64,000 bases of DNA, from contig KB906756.1 in assembly GCA_000381605.1 (NCBI GenBank), forward strand, positions 434,001 through 498,000. Direction: 5' to 3'. This DNA is from Acidobacteriaceae bacterium KBS 89. GTDB lineage: Bacteria > Acidobacteriota > Terriglobia > Terriglobales > Acidobacteriaceae. Positions 17,265 through 26,853 of this stretch are shown in pieces (position 1 is the first letter of the stretch; the number at the start of each line of letters is the position of its first letter). The position numbers were made by a program, and so were the translations under genes. The notes beneath the pieces were generated by a model. That model was not told the origin of the DNA and made no database searches. It saw nothing but the letters and a program-made list of their open reading frames with translations.

Positions 17265-18899
17265 CTACTTCTTTGTACGAGGAACGGCCTTGACTGCGCT
17301 CTCGTCCACTGGTGTGAGACCAGTAGTGCTGAGCGTTGCCCCGGCAGGAACCAACGTCGTCGTCACGGTCTTACCGTCGTCGGAACCGGTATAGGTCGTG
17401 ATGCGGCTGGCGTCGATGCCCTTCTCCGTTACCAGGTAGTCCTTCGTGTTGACTGCGCGCTCACCAGCATAGTCAGGCGTCTTCTTCTTGCCCTTCGCTG
17501 GTTCCTTTTCCTTAGCGGTCGAATTGCCAACAACAGCGAGCTTCGCATCCGAAGCGCTCTGCAGTTTCAGGGCGATATCGTCAAGGCAAGCCTTGGCTTC
17601 GTTATCGACCCGGGCTGGCCGCCGCGTATCACGCTCGAAGCTTACCGAGCAGAGTGCGCTGGTGGTCGGTGCCGGAGGTGGAGGAGGCGCGTTGACAGTA
17701 ACGGTTGTCGTCGCCGACGCGGTCTGGCCCTTATCGTCAACCACGTTGCATGTCACTGTGATCGTTCCTGGTGCCGCACCCGCCGTGCTCAACGTTGCCG
17801 TGGAGCCGCTGCCGGAGACAGAACCAGCCGACGCGCTATAGCTGTAGGTCAGAGGACGGTTCTGAGGACTGTTACCAGTCGCGGTAATCGTCGCAGAATC
17901 TCCAGGAGCAACGGTCGAAGGATTCGCCGAGCAACTGATGGTTGGCGGCTCAAACGGCTTGACTGTGTAGGTGGCCGTGCAATCTGCCATCTCGCCTGGC
18001 TTCGGCTTGTTGCCGCCGACGACGATGTGGCCCTTCGCTGTATAAGTGCCAGGATTCGCCGTCTTGGTGTCAATGTTCGCGGTGGCCGTATTACCGGAGA
18101 TCGTGCCGCCATCAGCCGTCCACGAGTAGTTGTACGCCTTCTTCGGATTCAGATTCGCAGCCGTACCGGTAACCGTGATCGGGTCGCCGGGATAGACAGT
18201 CGTCGGAGAAACTGCGCAGGCATAAGTGACTGGAGGAGGAGGAATGATGTGACCGAAGTGGATCACAACGCCAGTGCTCAATTCAGCTGCGCTCAGGTTC
18301 GTACGACCACCCAGCACACCACCTGTCGGGATTGTGGCCGCCGGACCATAGTTCGTATGGACCCAGCGATAGTCAGCCTGGAAGAGGCGCAGGGAAAAGC
18401 GATTGTCGAAAAACGGCAGATCATAATCCATACCGCCGCCAGCCGTCAGCGTCGGTCCCACCCTGTATGGCTCATAATAGGTGCCGTTATGGGAGTTCGG
18501 GCCATCAAGCCAACCGGCGCCGACAAGTCCATGCCCAAACAGCGTGAAGTTCTGCATCGGAGCGCGGAAGATTGGACCGCCCGAGATGCTGAAAAAATCA
18601 TCATTCTTGCCGTTCGGATGTGCCGCACCGATGATCTCGCCGCCCACGTACTTGTTCATGTAGTAGGCAACACTTCCGATAGCTCCCACGTTGATCGAGG
18701 AATAGGAGATTCCGGCAGGCTTCACCTGCCCGTGGGCTCCAAAGTAGGAGTATCCCAAAAACACATCAACTCGCGAAGGGTTAATCCCCCCAGGGGCAGC
18801 AGTACTAGGAGTTTGTGCATTCAGGCTTCCGACTCCAAGACCGACTGCACAGGCAGCCAGCATTAACCGGCTTAAGATATTTAACGGGCGATAAACCAT
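17265..18899 (-). CDS. OmpA-family outer-membrane protein with Ig-like repeats
   Basis: This 544-residue protein has a signal peptide ending near LNAQTPS and an N-terminal eight-stranded-barrel-like region (VDVFLGYSYFGAHG onward, to about residue 220). Two or three immunoglobulin/PKD-like repeats follow (YACAVSPTTVYPGDPITVTG; ISCSANPSTVAPGDSATITA). The C-terminal OmpA-like peptidoglycan-binding domain has SFERDTRRPARVDNEAKACL and GERAVNTKDYLVTEKGIDAS. It probably anchors the outer membrane to peptidoglycan. The ATG at 18899 is chosen over 18977 because GGAGG precedes it by eight bases. A strong hairpin terminator follows. Confidence 0.88.
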   Translation of the reverse strand: MVYRPLNILSRLMLAACAVGLGVGSLNAQTPSTAAPGGINPSRVDVFLGYSYFGAHGQVKPAGISYSSINVGAIGSVAYYMNKYVGGEIIGAAHPNGKNDDFFSISGGPIFRAPMQNFTLFGHGLVGAGWLDGPNSHNGTYYEPYRVGPTLTAGGGMDYDLPFFDNRFSLRLFQADYRWVHTNYGPAATIPTGGVLGGRTNLSAAELSTGVVIHFGHIIPPPPVTYACAVSPTTVYPGDPITVTGTAANLNPKKAYNYSWTADGGTISGNTATANIDTKTANPGTYTAKGHIVVGGNKPKPGEMADCTATYTVKPFEPPTISCSANPSTVAPGDSATITATGNSPQNRPLTYSYSASAGSVSGSGSTATLSTAGAAPGTITVTCNVVDDKGQTASATTTVTVNAPPPPPAPTTSALCSVSFERDTRRPARVDNEAKACLDDIALKLQSASDAKLAVVGNSTAKEKEPAKGKKKTPDYAGERAVNTKDYLVTEKGIDASRITTYTGSDDGKTVTTTLVPAGATLSTTGLTPVDESAVKAVPRTKK

Positions 18900-19148
18900 T
18901 CGAGTTCCTCCACTCAAATTCATACGTTTACGAATCTTCAATTCCAAACAGGGATCGTTTCGTTTGTTCGATTCCATACAGCTTACCGCAGTTGCTACTG
19001 TATGGGGATAAAAAATTACTAGTCGGACACTATATTTTCAATACGTTACCCGCCAAACAAGTAAAAATCTCCTGCAGACCCTCAGGGGGAACCCATCCAG
19101 TAACCACCCCCGTTTGCTCCCCGTTCTACACCCGTTTGCTTCCTCGTC

Positions 19149-19766
19149 CTACGACAGGTTCAGCGTTTTACGCACGGTTCCCCGCTCCTGTTGGATCTTT
19201 TCCTGCAATAGCGTTATCGCATAAAGCAGCTGTTCAGGCCGCGGCGGGCACCCAGGGACGTAAACATCGACCGGAATCACTTGGTTTACTCCCTGCAGCA
19301 ACGCGTAATTATTGAAAACCCCGCCCGATGTCGCACACGCACCCATCGAAATTACCCACTTTGGCTCCGGCATCTGCTCGTAGAGCCGCCGGATCACAGG
19401 CGCCATCTTCTGCGAAACTCGCCCCGCGATGATCATCAGGTCGCTCTGCCGCGGCGATGGACGAAAAACCTCCGCCCCGAACCGCGCAATGTCGTACCGC
19501 GATCCGCCCATCGACATCATCTCAATCGCGCAACACGCCAGCCCAAACGTCATTGGCCAGATTGAATTCTTCCTCACCCAGTTGATCGCCGCGTCCATCG
19601 AAGCCAGGACCACACCTTCAGGCGGTTGATCCCCCCAGCTCACCTCGTGCAGCTTCTCCTGGTTCTTCCCAAAGCTGTCCAGGCTGCCAAAGATATAACG
19701 GTCGTTCTTTTGTGGAACCGCCGTCGGTCGACCGCTGCTCGTAGTCTCGTTCCCAGTTGCGCTCAT
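19149..19766 (-). CDS. nuoB: NADH-quinone oxidoreductase subunit B
   Basis: NuoB is the peripheral-arm subunit of respiratory complex I that carries iron-sulfur cluster N2 next to the quinone site. The 205-residue product has the conserved cluster ligands [26 protein letters not shown] and [11 protein letters not shown]. It is alone; no other nuo subunit is within the window, so it is either a dispersed complex I gene or a second copy. Its N-terminus contains NETTSSG, which also occurs at the N-terminus of the neighbouring glnD product. Confidence 0.95.
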   Translation of the reverse strand: MSATGNETTSSGRPTAVPQKNDRYIFGSLDSFGKNQEKLHEVSWGDQPPEGVVLASMDAAINWVRKNSIWPMTFGLACCAIEMMSMGGSRYDIARFGAEVFRPSPRQSDLMIIAGRVSQKMAPVIRRLYEQMPEPKWVISMGACATSGGVFNNYALLQGVNQVIPVDVYVPGCPPRPEQLLYAITLLQEKIQQERGTVRKTLNLS

Positions 19767-19916
19767 ATCTCTACTATAAAACCTAAAAACCCCGATACAA
19801 CTGGTAAAACACCTAATATCCGTTTACTACCTGGTCAATAACCCGAAGATCATCCGCGAGATACAATCCACATTTATTCCAGTTGTCCCGACACCACACA
19901 GCGGCGCTTCAGCGTC

Positions 19917-22658
19917 TCATCGTGAGTTCTCCTCAATCGCCTCGATCAGGGCCTTCCGCAACACCCGCTCCTCATCCTTGTCCAGCTTCCCGCCATTGCG
20001 CGTCAGGTAGAAGACGTCGATCGCCGTCTCGCCCTCGGTATCTACCAGCGCCACCTCGATATTGCACCCATGCGCTGCCAGCGTCAGACTCAGCGCGCGC
20101 AGCAGCCCGGACGTATCCTGGGTCACCACCTCCAGCAGCGTGCTGTGCGACGAAGACTCATCGTCAAACTCCACCCGGGTCGCCACTTCGAGCAGCGGAG
20201 CCTTCCGCCTCCCGCGCCGCCGACCGCTCAACAGCTTCTCCAGAGACACTGCGCCGGTCATCACATCATGCACGCTCTTCACAAACGCCTCATGCTCCGA
20301 GGCGTTCATCTCCAGCGTGCGAAACGTATCGGTAAACCGGAACGTATCCACCACCACCCACTGCCGGTTCGAAAACGCGTCTGCGGTAACGATGTTCATC
20401 CCCCACGCTGACAGCACCCCCGCCATCGTCGCAAACAGCTGCGGCCGGTCTCGCGTCACCAGGGTCAATTCGCTCACTGTCGGCGCATAGCGAAACTCCA
20501 ACTGCACCGGGTCTTCCGCAAACCGCGTCGCCATCTTGAACTGTGTCCGCACCTGCTCCGGCGTCCTCGTCAATACGTACCGCTCCGGAAACCCCTCAAG
20601 GTACTCGCCCACTGCCTCCCTCTGCCCCGGCAGCAGAGCCAGCACGCGATGCACCAGCTCGCTCTCGTGCTGCGCTCCCAAACGTTCCTCATCCACACTG
20701 CGATCCAGGTAGTTCGCCGTCGCAATATACAACTGCCACAAGTTCTCGGCCTTCCATGGCGTCAACGCATCCGGATGCACCGCGTTGATGTCCGCATACG
20801 TGAACAACGTCAGCATCCGCAGAGCCTCCGGCGTATGCACCTTCCCCGCAAATGCGCTCACCGTCTCCTCGTCGAAGATGTCTCTCCGCAGCGCAGCCGA
20901 CATCTCCAGATGGTTCGTAATTAAACTCACCACCAGCCCGCTCTCATACGCATCCAGCTCCAGCCGCTCCATCACACTCTGGGCCATCCGCGCACTCTCG
21001 CGCGCATGATCTCCCGCGCGCCCCTTCCCCGTGTCATGCAACAGCGCCGCGATATACAACAACTCCGGATGCGGCAACTCCCTCAACACTCCCCCTAGGC
21101 GAGATGCCCACTCCCCCTTCGACCCGGTCTGTGCCCCCTTCTGCATCGCCTCCAGCCCGTGCAGCGTATCGATCAGCACAAACGTATGTTCATCCACCGT
21201 GTAGCGGTGGTACGCATCACGAATCACCAGAGCATCGATTCCATGAAACTCCGGAATCAGCAGTTCCAGCACACCCAGCGCATGCATCGACCGCAGTGCA
21301 TCCCCCGCATAAAACCCCGTCAAAATTCCCCGCAGATGATGCCACAGCGTCGGCCCCTCCTCCAGATGCGCCGACAGAAGCGGGAGCGCCTGCTCCAACC
21401 GCTCCTCCGCATCCCGGCCAAGCGTGCATCCCGTCTGCGCCATCGCGCCGAAAACCTGCAGCACCACATCCGGATCCTGCGCCGGCTCGTGCCCAAACTC
21501 GCCCACCGCATCCAGCCTCACGCGCCCCTTCTCCACCTGAAACCCATGCTGCGGAGCCTCCGTCGTGCGCTCGCGCTTCAAGCCAAGCAGCTTGGCAGAC
21601 GCCTTCCCCGTTGGCACCTCGTCCATCACCTGCTCCGCGCGCCGCTCCACGCTCCGCGCATGCCGAAAATAGACCCGCATCCAATAGGCCGCGTCCGCCT
21701 TCTTCGGCCTGCGTCCCGTCAGCCCCACCATCGTCTCTGCAGCGACGTCCTGAGCCTGCCAGTCCAGCGTATTGTCGTCCCGTTCATGCCGGTAGTGCAG
21801 AAAGCATCGCACCATCCAAAGAAACTCCACCGCTTTGCGAAACTCACTATCGTCTTCGGTGAGAGCCGGGCTGCTTCCATCCCCAACTCCCTTCTTCGCA
21901 CTCTGCTCCGCGACCTCTCTCAGCTTCGTCATCCACGCGCACACATGCACATCCCGCAACCCACCTGGACAATCCTTGATATTCGGCTCCAAATGGAACA
22001 ACGTATCCCCATACTTCGAATGGCGCGCTCGCGTCAGTTCCAGCAGCCGAACCATCACCGCCCGATGCTCCTTCTGCAGCAGCTTCGGCACACACTGCCC
22101 GGCTAACTTCTCGTACGAGGCACCATCACCCGCCACCATCCGGTGGTCCATAACCGAAACCGCCCACTCCACGTTCTCAGGATCGAACCGCTCACACTCG
22201 ACGAGCTTCCGTGTCACAGGAGAAACCCGCATCCCGCAGTCCCACATCTCCTGATTCACCCGCCGAATCGCATCCTTGACGTCCTTCTCCGCGAGCTTCC
22301 CATCCAGTAGAAAAAGTAGATCCACATCCGAGTACGGAAACAACTCCCGTCGTCCATACCCGCCAATCGCCACCAGCGCAACGCCCTTGGCTAGCACCTT
22401 GTCACGCTCCACTGCCTCCCGCCACAGCCCGCTCACCAACTCATCGACAGCCGTGGCGCGTGCAGCGATCGTCACCGCACCCGACGCGCCCCCAGCCTCA
22501 AACGCACCACGAACCTCCAGCATCCTCCGCTGGTAAGTCCCACGCATTCCGCTACTGGTAGTTTCGTTTGCTGGCATGGCCATTTTGTCGGAAGAATTTA
22601 CAGCATACAGCGAGCCGCTTCGTTGCTGTGCGGTTTCGTTCGAGTGATATCTCCTCAT
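19917..22658 (-). CDS. glnD: [Protein-PII] uridylyltransferase / uridylyl-removing enzyme
   Basis: GlnD is the bifunctional glutamine sensor that uridylylates and deuridylylates PII proteins. The 913-residue protein shows an N-terminal nucleotidyltransferase site (GGYGRRELFPYSDVDLLFLL near residue 95), the GlnD-type helical region, an HD hydrolase domain (ALLHDTGKGRAGDHARESAR near residue 535) and two C-terminal ACT domains. The ATG at 22658 has a GGAAAG site seven bases upstream; an ATG at 22583 would give a more usual N-terminus. The PII and ammonium transporter genes lie just upstream on the same strand, which fits a nitrogen-control block. Confidence 0.96.
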   Translation of the reverse strand: MRRYHSNETAQQRSGSLYAVNSSDKMAMPANETTSSGMRGTYQRRMLEVRGAFEAGGASGAVTIAARATAVDELVSGLWREAVERDKVLAKGVALVAIGGYGRRELFPYSDVDLLFLLDGKLAEKDVKDAIRRVNQEMWDCGMRVSPVTRKLVECERFDPENVEWAVSVMDHRMVAGDGASYEKLAGQCVPKLLQKEHRAVMVRLLELTRARHSKYGDTLFHLEPNIKDCPGGLRDVHVCAWMTKLREVAEQSAKKGVGDGSSPALTEDDSEFRKAVEFLWMVRCFLHYRHERDDNTLDWQAQDVAAETMVGLTGRRPKKADAAYWMRVYFRHARSVERRAEQVMDEVPTGKASAKLLGLKRERTTEAPQHGFQVEKGRVRLDAVGEFGHEPAQDPDVVLQVFGAMAQTGCTLGRDAEERLEQALPLLSAHLEEGPTLWHHLRGILTGFYAGDALRSMHALGVLELLIPEFHGIDALVIRDAYHRYTVDEHTFVLIDTLHGLEAMQKGAQTGSKGEWASRLGGVLRELPHPELLYIAALLHDTGKGRAGDHARESARMAQSVMERLELDAYESGLVVSLITNHLEMSAALRRDIFDEETVSAFAGKVHTPEALRMLTLFTYADINAVHPDALTPWKAENLWQLYIATANYLDRSVDEERLGAQHESELVHRVLALLPGQREAVGEYLEGFPERYVLTRTPEQVRTQFKMATRFAEDPVQLEFRYAPTVSELTLVTRDRPQLFATMAGVLSAWGMNIVTADAFSNRQWVVVDTFRFTDTFRTLEMNASEHEAFVKSVHDVMTGAVSLEKLLSGRRRGRRKAPLLEVATRVEFDDESSSHSTLLEVVTQDTSGLLRALSLTLAAHGCNIEVALVDTEGETAIDVFYLTRNGGKLDKDEERVLRKALIEAIEENSR

Positions 22659-22672
22659 GTATTCTTTCCAAC

Positions 22673-22912
22673 ATGAGGCGCGACCGAGTCAAACCACGAG
22701 GCTATCCCGATCGCAGAGGCATGGGAGCCCAGAGCGACTTCATCGCCGAACAGTTCGTACCTGACAAAAATTACAAAGCACACCAGGTCGAAATCGTACA
22801 GAGATTAGTCGCTGCCGGAACAACCGCTGACCAGTTGGAAAAGATGTTCTTCATTCCGCTTGATCTAATCCCAGATGAAAAAGCGGAAGACGACAGGCGG
22901 AAGAATCCGTAA
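22673..22912 (+). CDS. Small conserved hypothetical protein
   Basis: A 79-residue basic/acidic protein (MRRDRVKPRGYPDRRGMGAQ at the start) with a C-terminal block LEKMFFIPLDLIPDEKAEDD. I do not recognise the family. It starts 14 bases from the divergent glnD start and lacks an obvious ribosome-binding site; an in-frame ATG at 22721 preceded by AGAGG is an alternative. It has the codon use of its neighbours and no signal peptide or membrane span. Sitting between glnD and the PII gene it may be part of the nitrogen block, but this is only positional. Confidence 0.5.
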   Translation: MRRDRVKPRGYPDRRGMGAQSDFIAEQFVPDKNYKAHQVEIVQRLVAAGTTADQLEKMFFIPLDLIPDEKAEDDRRKNP

Positions 22913-22956
22913 CGCGGCACTTGTTCACGTGGCGCGACGCAATCCCGCCAATGCAC

Positions 22957-23310
<354 letters not shown>

Positions 23311-23335
23311 TCAACGCTCCAAGCCCAGCTGTTTT

Positions 23336-24778
23336 TCAGTGCGCCCAATCGTATCCTTCTTCGCCGTGCTGCGAAAGATCGAGTCCCTCGCGCTCATCGT
23401 CCTCGCTTACCCTAAGCCCGATCAGCTTATCTACGATGAACAAAATTATCAGCGTACCTACAATCGAAAGACTCCAGGCAATCGCGACCCCAACAATCTG
23501 GTTCAGCAGCTGATGCGCATTGCCCTCAAGCAGCCCCGTGGCCTTGCCCGCACCAAAGATCGGATTGATCACGCTATTGGCAAAGATGCCTGTCAAAATC
23601 GCTCCCATCGTCCCGCCAGCACCATGCACTCCGAACGCGTCCAGCGAATCGTCATATCCGAACGCCGCCTTCACCTTCACCACCATGAAGTAGCAGAACA
23701 CTCCCGCGATCAGCCCAATCCAAAGCGCCGACATCGGCGTAACAAATCCAGCCGCAGGCGTAATCGCTACCAACCCCGCAACCGCCCCCGAGATCGCTCC
23801 CAGCGCCGAAGGCTTACCCTGCCGAATCCACTCCGCCACGCTCCACCCGATCGCCGCCGCTGCCGCACCAAAGTGCGTCGCCACAAACGCCGACGTAGCC
23901 AGCGTCCCAGAACTCAACGCAGAACCGGCATTAAACCCAAACCAACCCACCCACAGCAGACAAGCCCCGATAAAACTCAGCACCACCGAGTGCGGCGGCA
24001 TCGGCACCTTCGGATACCCCAGCCGCTTCCCCAGATAAAGTGCAGTCACCAGCGCCGAAACTCCCGAGGTCACATGCACCACCGTCCCGCCGGCAAAATC
24101 GAGAGTGGGAAACCGTCCGCCCAGCGCTGCATTCAACAATCCACCCTTACCCCACACCATATGCGCCATCGGGCTATACACAAACAGCGCCCATAGCACC
24201 ATAAACACAAGCATCGCCGAAAACTTCATCCGTTCCGCAAACGCGCCCGTAATCAGCGCCGGAGTAATAATCGCAAACATCAGCTGATACACCATGAACG
24301 TCTGCAGCGGAATCGTCGCCGCATACTTCGGGTCCGGCGCAAGCCCGACGCCATTCAAAAACATATTGTGCAGCCCACCAATAAACGCATTCCCTTCGCC
24401 AAACGCCAGCGAGTAAGTCACCAGCGCCCACAAAACCGTAATCACCGCCATCATGGCGAAGGTCTGCATCATCGTGCCCAGAATATTTTTCTTCCGCACC
24501 AGCCCACCGTAAAACAGCGCGAGCCCAGGCCCGCTCATCATCAGCACCAGTGCCGCCGAAACCAGCATCCAGCCGTTGTCCCCGGCCGTCTGCGCCGCGG
24601 CAATCAACGCCGCGTTATCTGCATTCTGCTTCTCCAGCGCCGCAATCCGGTCCGCCTGGCTCGCTCCGGCAGCAGGCGCCGCCGTCTGCGCCAACATCCG
24701 CGACCCACCCATCACCGACCCGACTACAATCAGCCCAAACAAAAGAGACAGAAATACCTTCGCCACTGGAAGACGCAT
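23336..24778 (-). CDS. amtB: Ammonium transporter
   Basis: AmtB is the trimeric inner-membrane ammonium channel. The 480-residue product has a cleavable N-terminal signal (about residues 1-30), a short extracytoplasmic coiled-coil-like stretch (RIAALEKQNADNAALIAAAQ) and then eleven membrane segments. Family motifs include GPGLALFYGGLVRKKN, the AFAERMKF block, WVGWFGFNAGSA and the DSLDAFGVHGAGGTMGAILT pore region. The ATG at 24778 is used because upstream residues are not conserved. Order on the minus strand is amtB then PII, with a 40-base gap, so they are probably co-transcribed. Confidence 0.96.
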   Translation of the reverse strand: MRLPVAKVFLSLLFGLIVVGSVMGGSRMLAQTAAPAAGASQADRIAALEKQNADNAALIAAAQTAGDNGWMLVSAALVLMMSGPGLALFYGGLVRKKNILGTMMQTFAMMAVITVLWALVTYSLAFGEGNAFIGGLHNMFLNGVGLAPDPKYAATIPLQTFMVYQLMFAIITPALITGAFAERMKFSAMLVFMVLWALFVYSPMAHMVWGKGGLLNAALGGRFPTLDFAGGTVVHVTSGVSALVTALYLGKRLGYPKVPMPPHSVVLSFIGACLLWVGWFGFNAGSALSSGTLATSAFVATHFGAAAAAIGWSVAEWIRQGKPSALGAISGAVAGLVAITPAAGFVTPMSALWIGLIAGVFCYFMVVKVKAAFGYDDSLDAFGVHGAGGTMGAILTGIFANSVINPIFGAGKATGLLEGNAHQLLNQIVGVAIAWSLSIVGTLIILFIVDKLIGLRVSEDDEREGLDLSQHGEEGYDWAH

Positions 24779-24905
24779 GGTCCAATCACCCGTTTCAAAG
24801 TATAGAAAAATAAATAAAACTCTAAGAAACCTAAAGCAAAGACGCACGAGACCCCGTCAGACTCGCGGCCTCCAACTCACGTCTACGCAAATTCAGTAAG
24901 CTTCG

Positions 24906-24944
24906 GTAAGCGAAGCACCTCTGCATCGCCCCCGTTTCGCTTAC
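24906..24944. promoter_or_regulatory. 9-bp inverted repeat upstream of amtB
   Basis: GTAAGCGAA (24906-24914) pairs with TTCGCTTAC (24936-24944). The repeat lies in the divergent region between amtB and the cupin gene. No T-run follows, so a regulator-binding site is as likely as a terminator. The function is unknown. Confidence 0.35.
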
Positions 24945-25020
24945 TCTACACAAGGGAGAGCGCAACACAAAGCGAGAAATTAATCTCCCGCCATCGTCAC
25001 CCCAAAGAAAGGCACTTTCC

Positions 25021-25380
25021 ATGTCCAAGGCCACTCTCTACAGTTGGGACACCGTCGAACACGAGCAGCTCAACCCACTCCTCTCGCGCAAGCTCGTCAC
25101 CGGCGAGAAAGCCATGTTCGCCCGCGTCGCCCTAGCCAAAGGCTGCGTCATCCCGCGCCACTCTCACCCCAATGAACAGATCACCTTCATCACCGAAGGT
25201 GCCCTCCGTTTCGACTTCGACGACGGCACCTCCCACACCGTCCACGCAGGAGAAGTCCTCGTCATCCCCGGCGACCTGCCCCACTCCGCCACCGCAGAGG
25301 AAGACACCATCGACTTCGACCTCTTCGCCCCACCCCGCCAGGACTGGATCAACAAAGACGACAGCTACCTCCGCAAATAA
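25021..25380 (+). CDS. Small cupin-domain protein
   Basis: A 119-residue single-domain cupin. The first metal-binding motif is visible as RHSHPNEQITFITEGALRF and the second as PGDLPHSATAEE, supplying the three histidines and one glutamate of the usual metal site. Proteins of this size can be isomerases, oxygenases or sensors, and the sequence alone does not say which. It stands alone, divergent from amtB, and the ATG follows an AAAGAAAGG site. Confidence 0.85.
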   Translation: MSKATLYSWDTVEHEQLNPLLSRKLVTGEKAMFARVALAKGCVIPRHSHPNEQITFITEGALRFDFDDGTSHTVHAGEVLVIPGDLPHSATAEEDTIDFDLFAPPRQDWINKDDSYLRK

Positions 25381-25403
25381 TTACTCGTTAGCCAAAAACT
25401 GGG

Positions 25404-25433
25404 TGCCCACATCTCGATTCTGAGATGTGGGCA
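25404..25433. repeat. 12-bp perfect inverted repeat between convergent genes
   Basis: TGCCCACATCTC (25404-25415) and GAGATGTGGGCA (25422-25433) form a perfect hairpin with a 6-base loop. On the minus strand it is followed by CCCAGTTTTTGG. It may terminate transcription, or be a copy of a dispersed intergenic element of this lineage; only one copy is in the window. Confidence 0.6.
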
Positions 25434-25462
25434 TCGTTCGAAGGACGCCCGCCCATCCACCC

Positions 25463-25738
25463 TCACTGCCCCAGCATCTCCCGCACAATCCTCTCCCACT
25501 CCAGACGCGAATCCCCCCTCGCAAACCCTCTCCCCGCTCGCCGGTACCAATACATGGCGTTCCCTTCATCACCCTCCTTGCGATGCAGATAGGCATGCAC
25601 CCAAGCCCCATCCTCACCATCTACCTCCTGCGCAATCTCATGCGCCTTCTCCCACTCACCCTTCGCATCCCACCACAGCGCAAGCAACGCCCCTTCGAAA
25701 CCCTTCCCATCCGAAGCTGCAAACTCCTCCATCGTCAT
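25463..25738 (-). CDS. Small hypothetical protein (sel1/TPR-like composition)
   Basis: A 91-residue acidic protein beginning MTMEEFAASDGKGFEGALLA. It is rich in Trp, Glu and Ala and reads like one or two helical repeats (ALWWDAKGEWEKAHEIAQEV; AWVHAYLHRKEGDEGNAMYW). The pattern, including WYRRAG, resembles short tetratricopeptide-like proteins. The ATG at 25738 has a GGAGG site eight bases upstream. It overlaps nothing functional and follows the esterase gene by 10 bases, so both are probably co-transcribed. Function unknown. Confidence 0.75.
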   Translation of the reverse strand: MTMEEFAASDGKGFEGALLALWWDAKGEWEKAHEIAQEVDGEDGAWVHAYLHRKEGDEGNAMYWYRRAGRGFARGDSRLEWERIVREMLGQ

Positions 25739-25748
25739 CACACACCTC

Positions 25749-26726
25749 CTACTGCGAAGCAGCCATATACCCACGCTCCCGCATCCACTTCGCCAGCAAA
25801 TCCGGCCAGTCGCTCAACTGAGGATTCGTCGGCGCCAAACCGGCCCCATGCGCTCCATGCTGAAAGATGTGCATCTCCGCCGGAACCCCAACCTTCACCA
25901 GCGCCGAATAAAACATCACGCTATTCATCACCGAAACCGTCTTGTCATCAGTCGTCGTAAAGATAAAAGTTGGCGGCGTATCCCTCGTCACCTGCGTCTC
26001 CGCCGACAACGAATCCACCAGGGCCGGATCAGGCGTCTCTCCCAACAAATACTTCAACGAACCGCGATGCAGATCAGGCTCCTTGAACGTAATCACCGGA
26101 TAGGCCAGCACCAGAAAATCCGGCCGGCTCCCCTGCTGTTCAATCACATCACTCGCATCAGCCTTACCCGCGTCGAACTTCGTCCCCGCAGTCGCGGTCA
26201 AATGCCCCCCGGCCGAAAATCCCCACATACCGATGTGATCCGTCGAAACCCCATACTCCGCGGCATGCGCCCGCACCGTCCGGATCGCCCGCTGCGCATC
26301 CTCCAGCTCCACCGGATGGTGATACTTCGGCCCCAGCCGATACTGCAGCACAAACGCCGCAACGCCCCGCTCATTCAGCCACCGCGCAACCGCAAAACCC
26401 TCCTTATCCATCGAGAGATGCTGATAACCGCCTCCCGGAGCCACCACCACACCCGTCTTCGTCGCATTCGCAGCCACCGGCAAGAAAACCGTCAGCGTAG
26501 GCTTGTCAATGTCCTCATCACCCAAAGCCCCCGGCGCACCCGACGGCCACAACAACATCGTCTTCCCCGCCCCGCCCTGAGAGACCGCAGACACCGTAGA
26601 CGGCAGCGGAGCCCCAGCAGCAGCCACCTGCCCAAATCCCGTACCGCAAACCACACCCACCACAACCAACCCGCAGAGAAAATTCCTCACTAAGCCTCCA
26701 TTCCACGCCGCGTCATTGACCATCAC
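25749..26726 (-). CDS. Secreted alpha/beta hydrolase (BD-FAE / acetyl-esterase type)
   Basis: The 325-residue product has a signal peptide (about residues 1-32) and an alpha/beta-hydrolase fold. The oxyanion region is APGGGYQHLSMDKEGF, the nucleophile elbow GFSAGGH with the serine near residue 172, the acid in FTTTDDKTVSV, and the histidine in FQHGAHGAGL. This pattern is shared by bifunctional feruloyl/acetyl-xylan esterases and related sugar O-acetyl esterases. It is likely to act in the periplasm or outside the cell on acetylated plant polysaccharides, but substrate specificity is an inference. Confidence 0.88.
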   Translation of the reverse strand: MMVNDAAWNGGLVRNFLCGLVVVGVVCGTGFGQVAAAGAPLPSTVSAVSQGGAGKTMLLWPSGAPGALGDEDIDKPTLTVFLPVAANATKTGVVVAPGGGYQHLSMDKEGFAVARWLNERGVAAFVLQYRLGPKYHHPVELEDAQRAIRTVRAHAAEYGVSTDHIGMWGFSAGGHLTATAGTKFDAGKADASDVIEQQGSRPDFLVLAYPVITFKEPDLHRGSLKYLLGETPDPALVDSLSAETQVTRDTPPTFIFTTTDDKTVSVMNSVMFYSALVKVGVPAEMHIFQHGAHGAGLAPTNPQLSDWPDLLAKWMRERGYMAASQ

Positions 26727-26853
26727 GACACAAATAATGGTACAGCCACTTTTTAGCCCCCCCCATCCAAACCTGCGGCATCCAAAGCCTTCGACATCTC
26801 ACACCAACATCCCGTACCCTTGCAGCATCAACAAAGGCCGCGCCGGAGAACCA

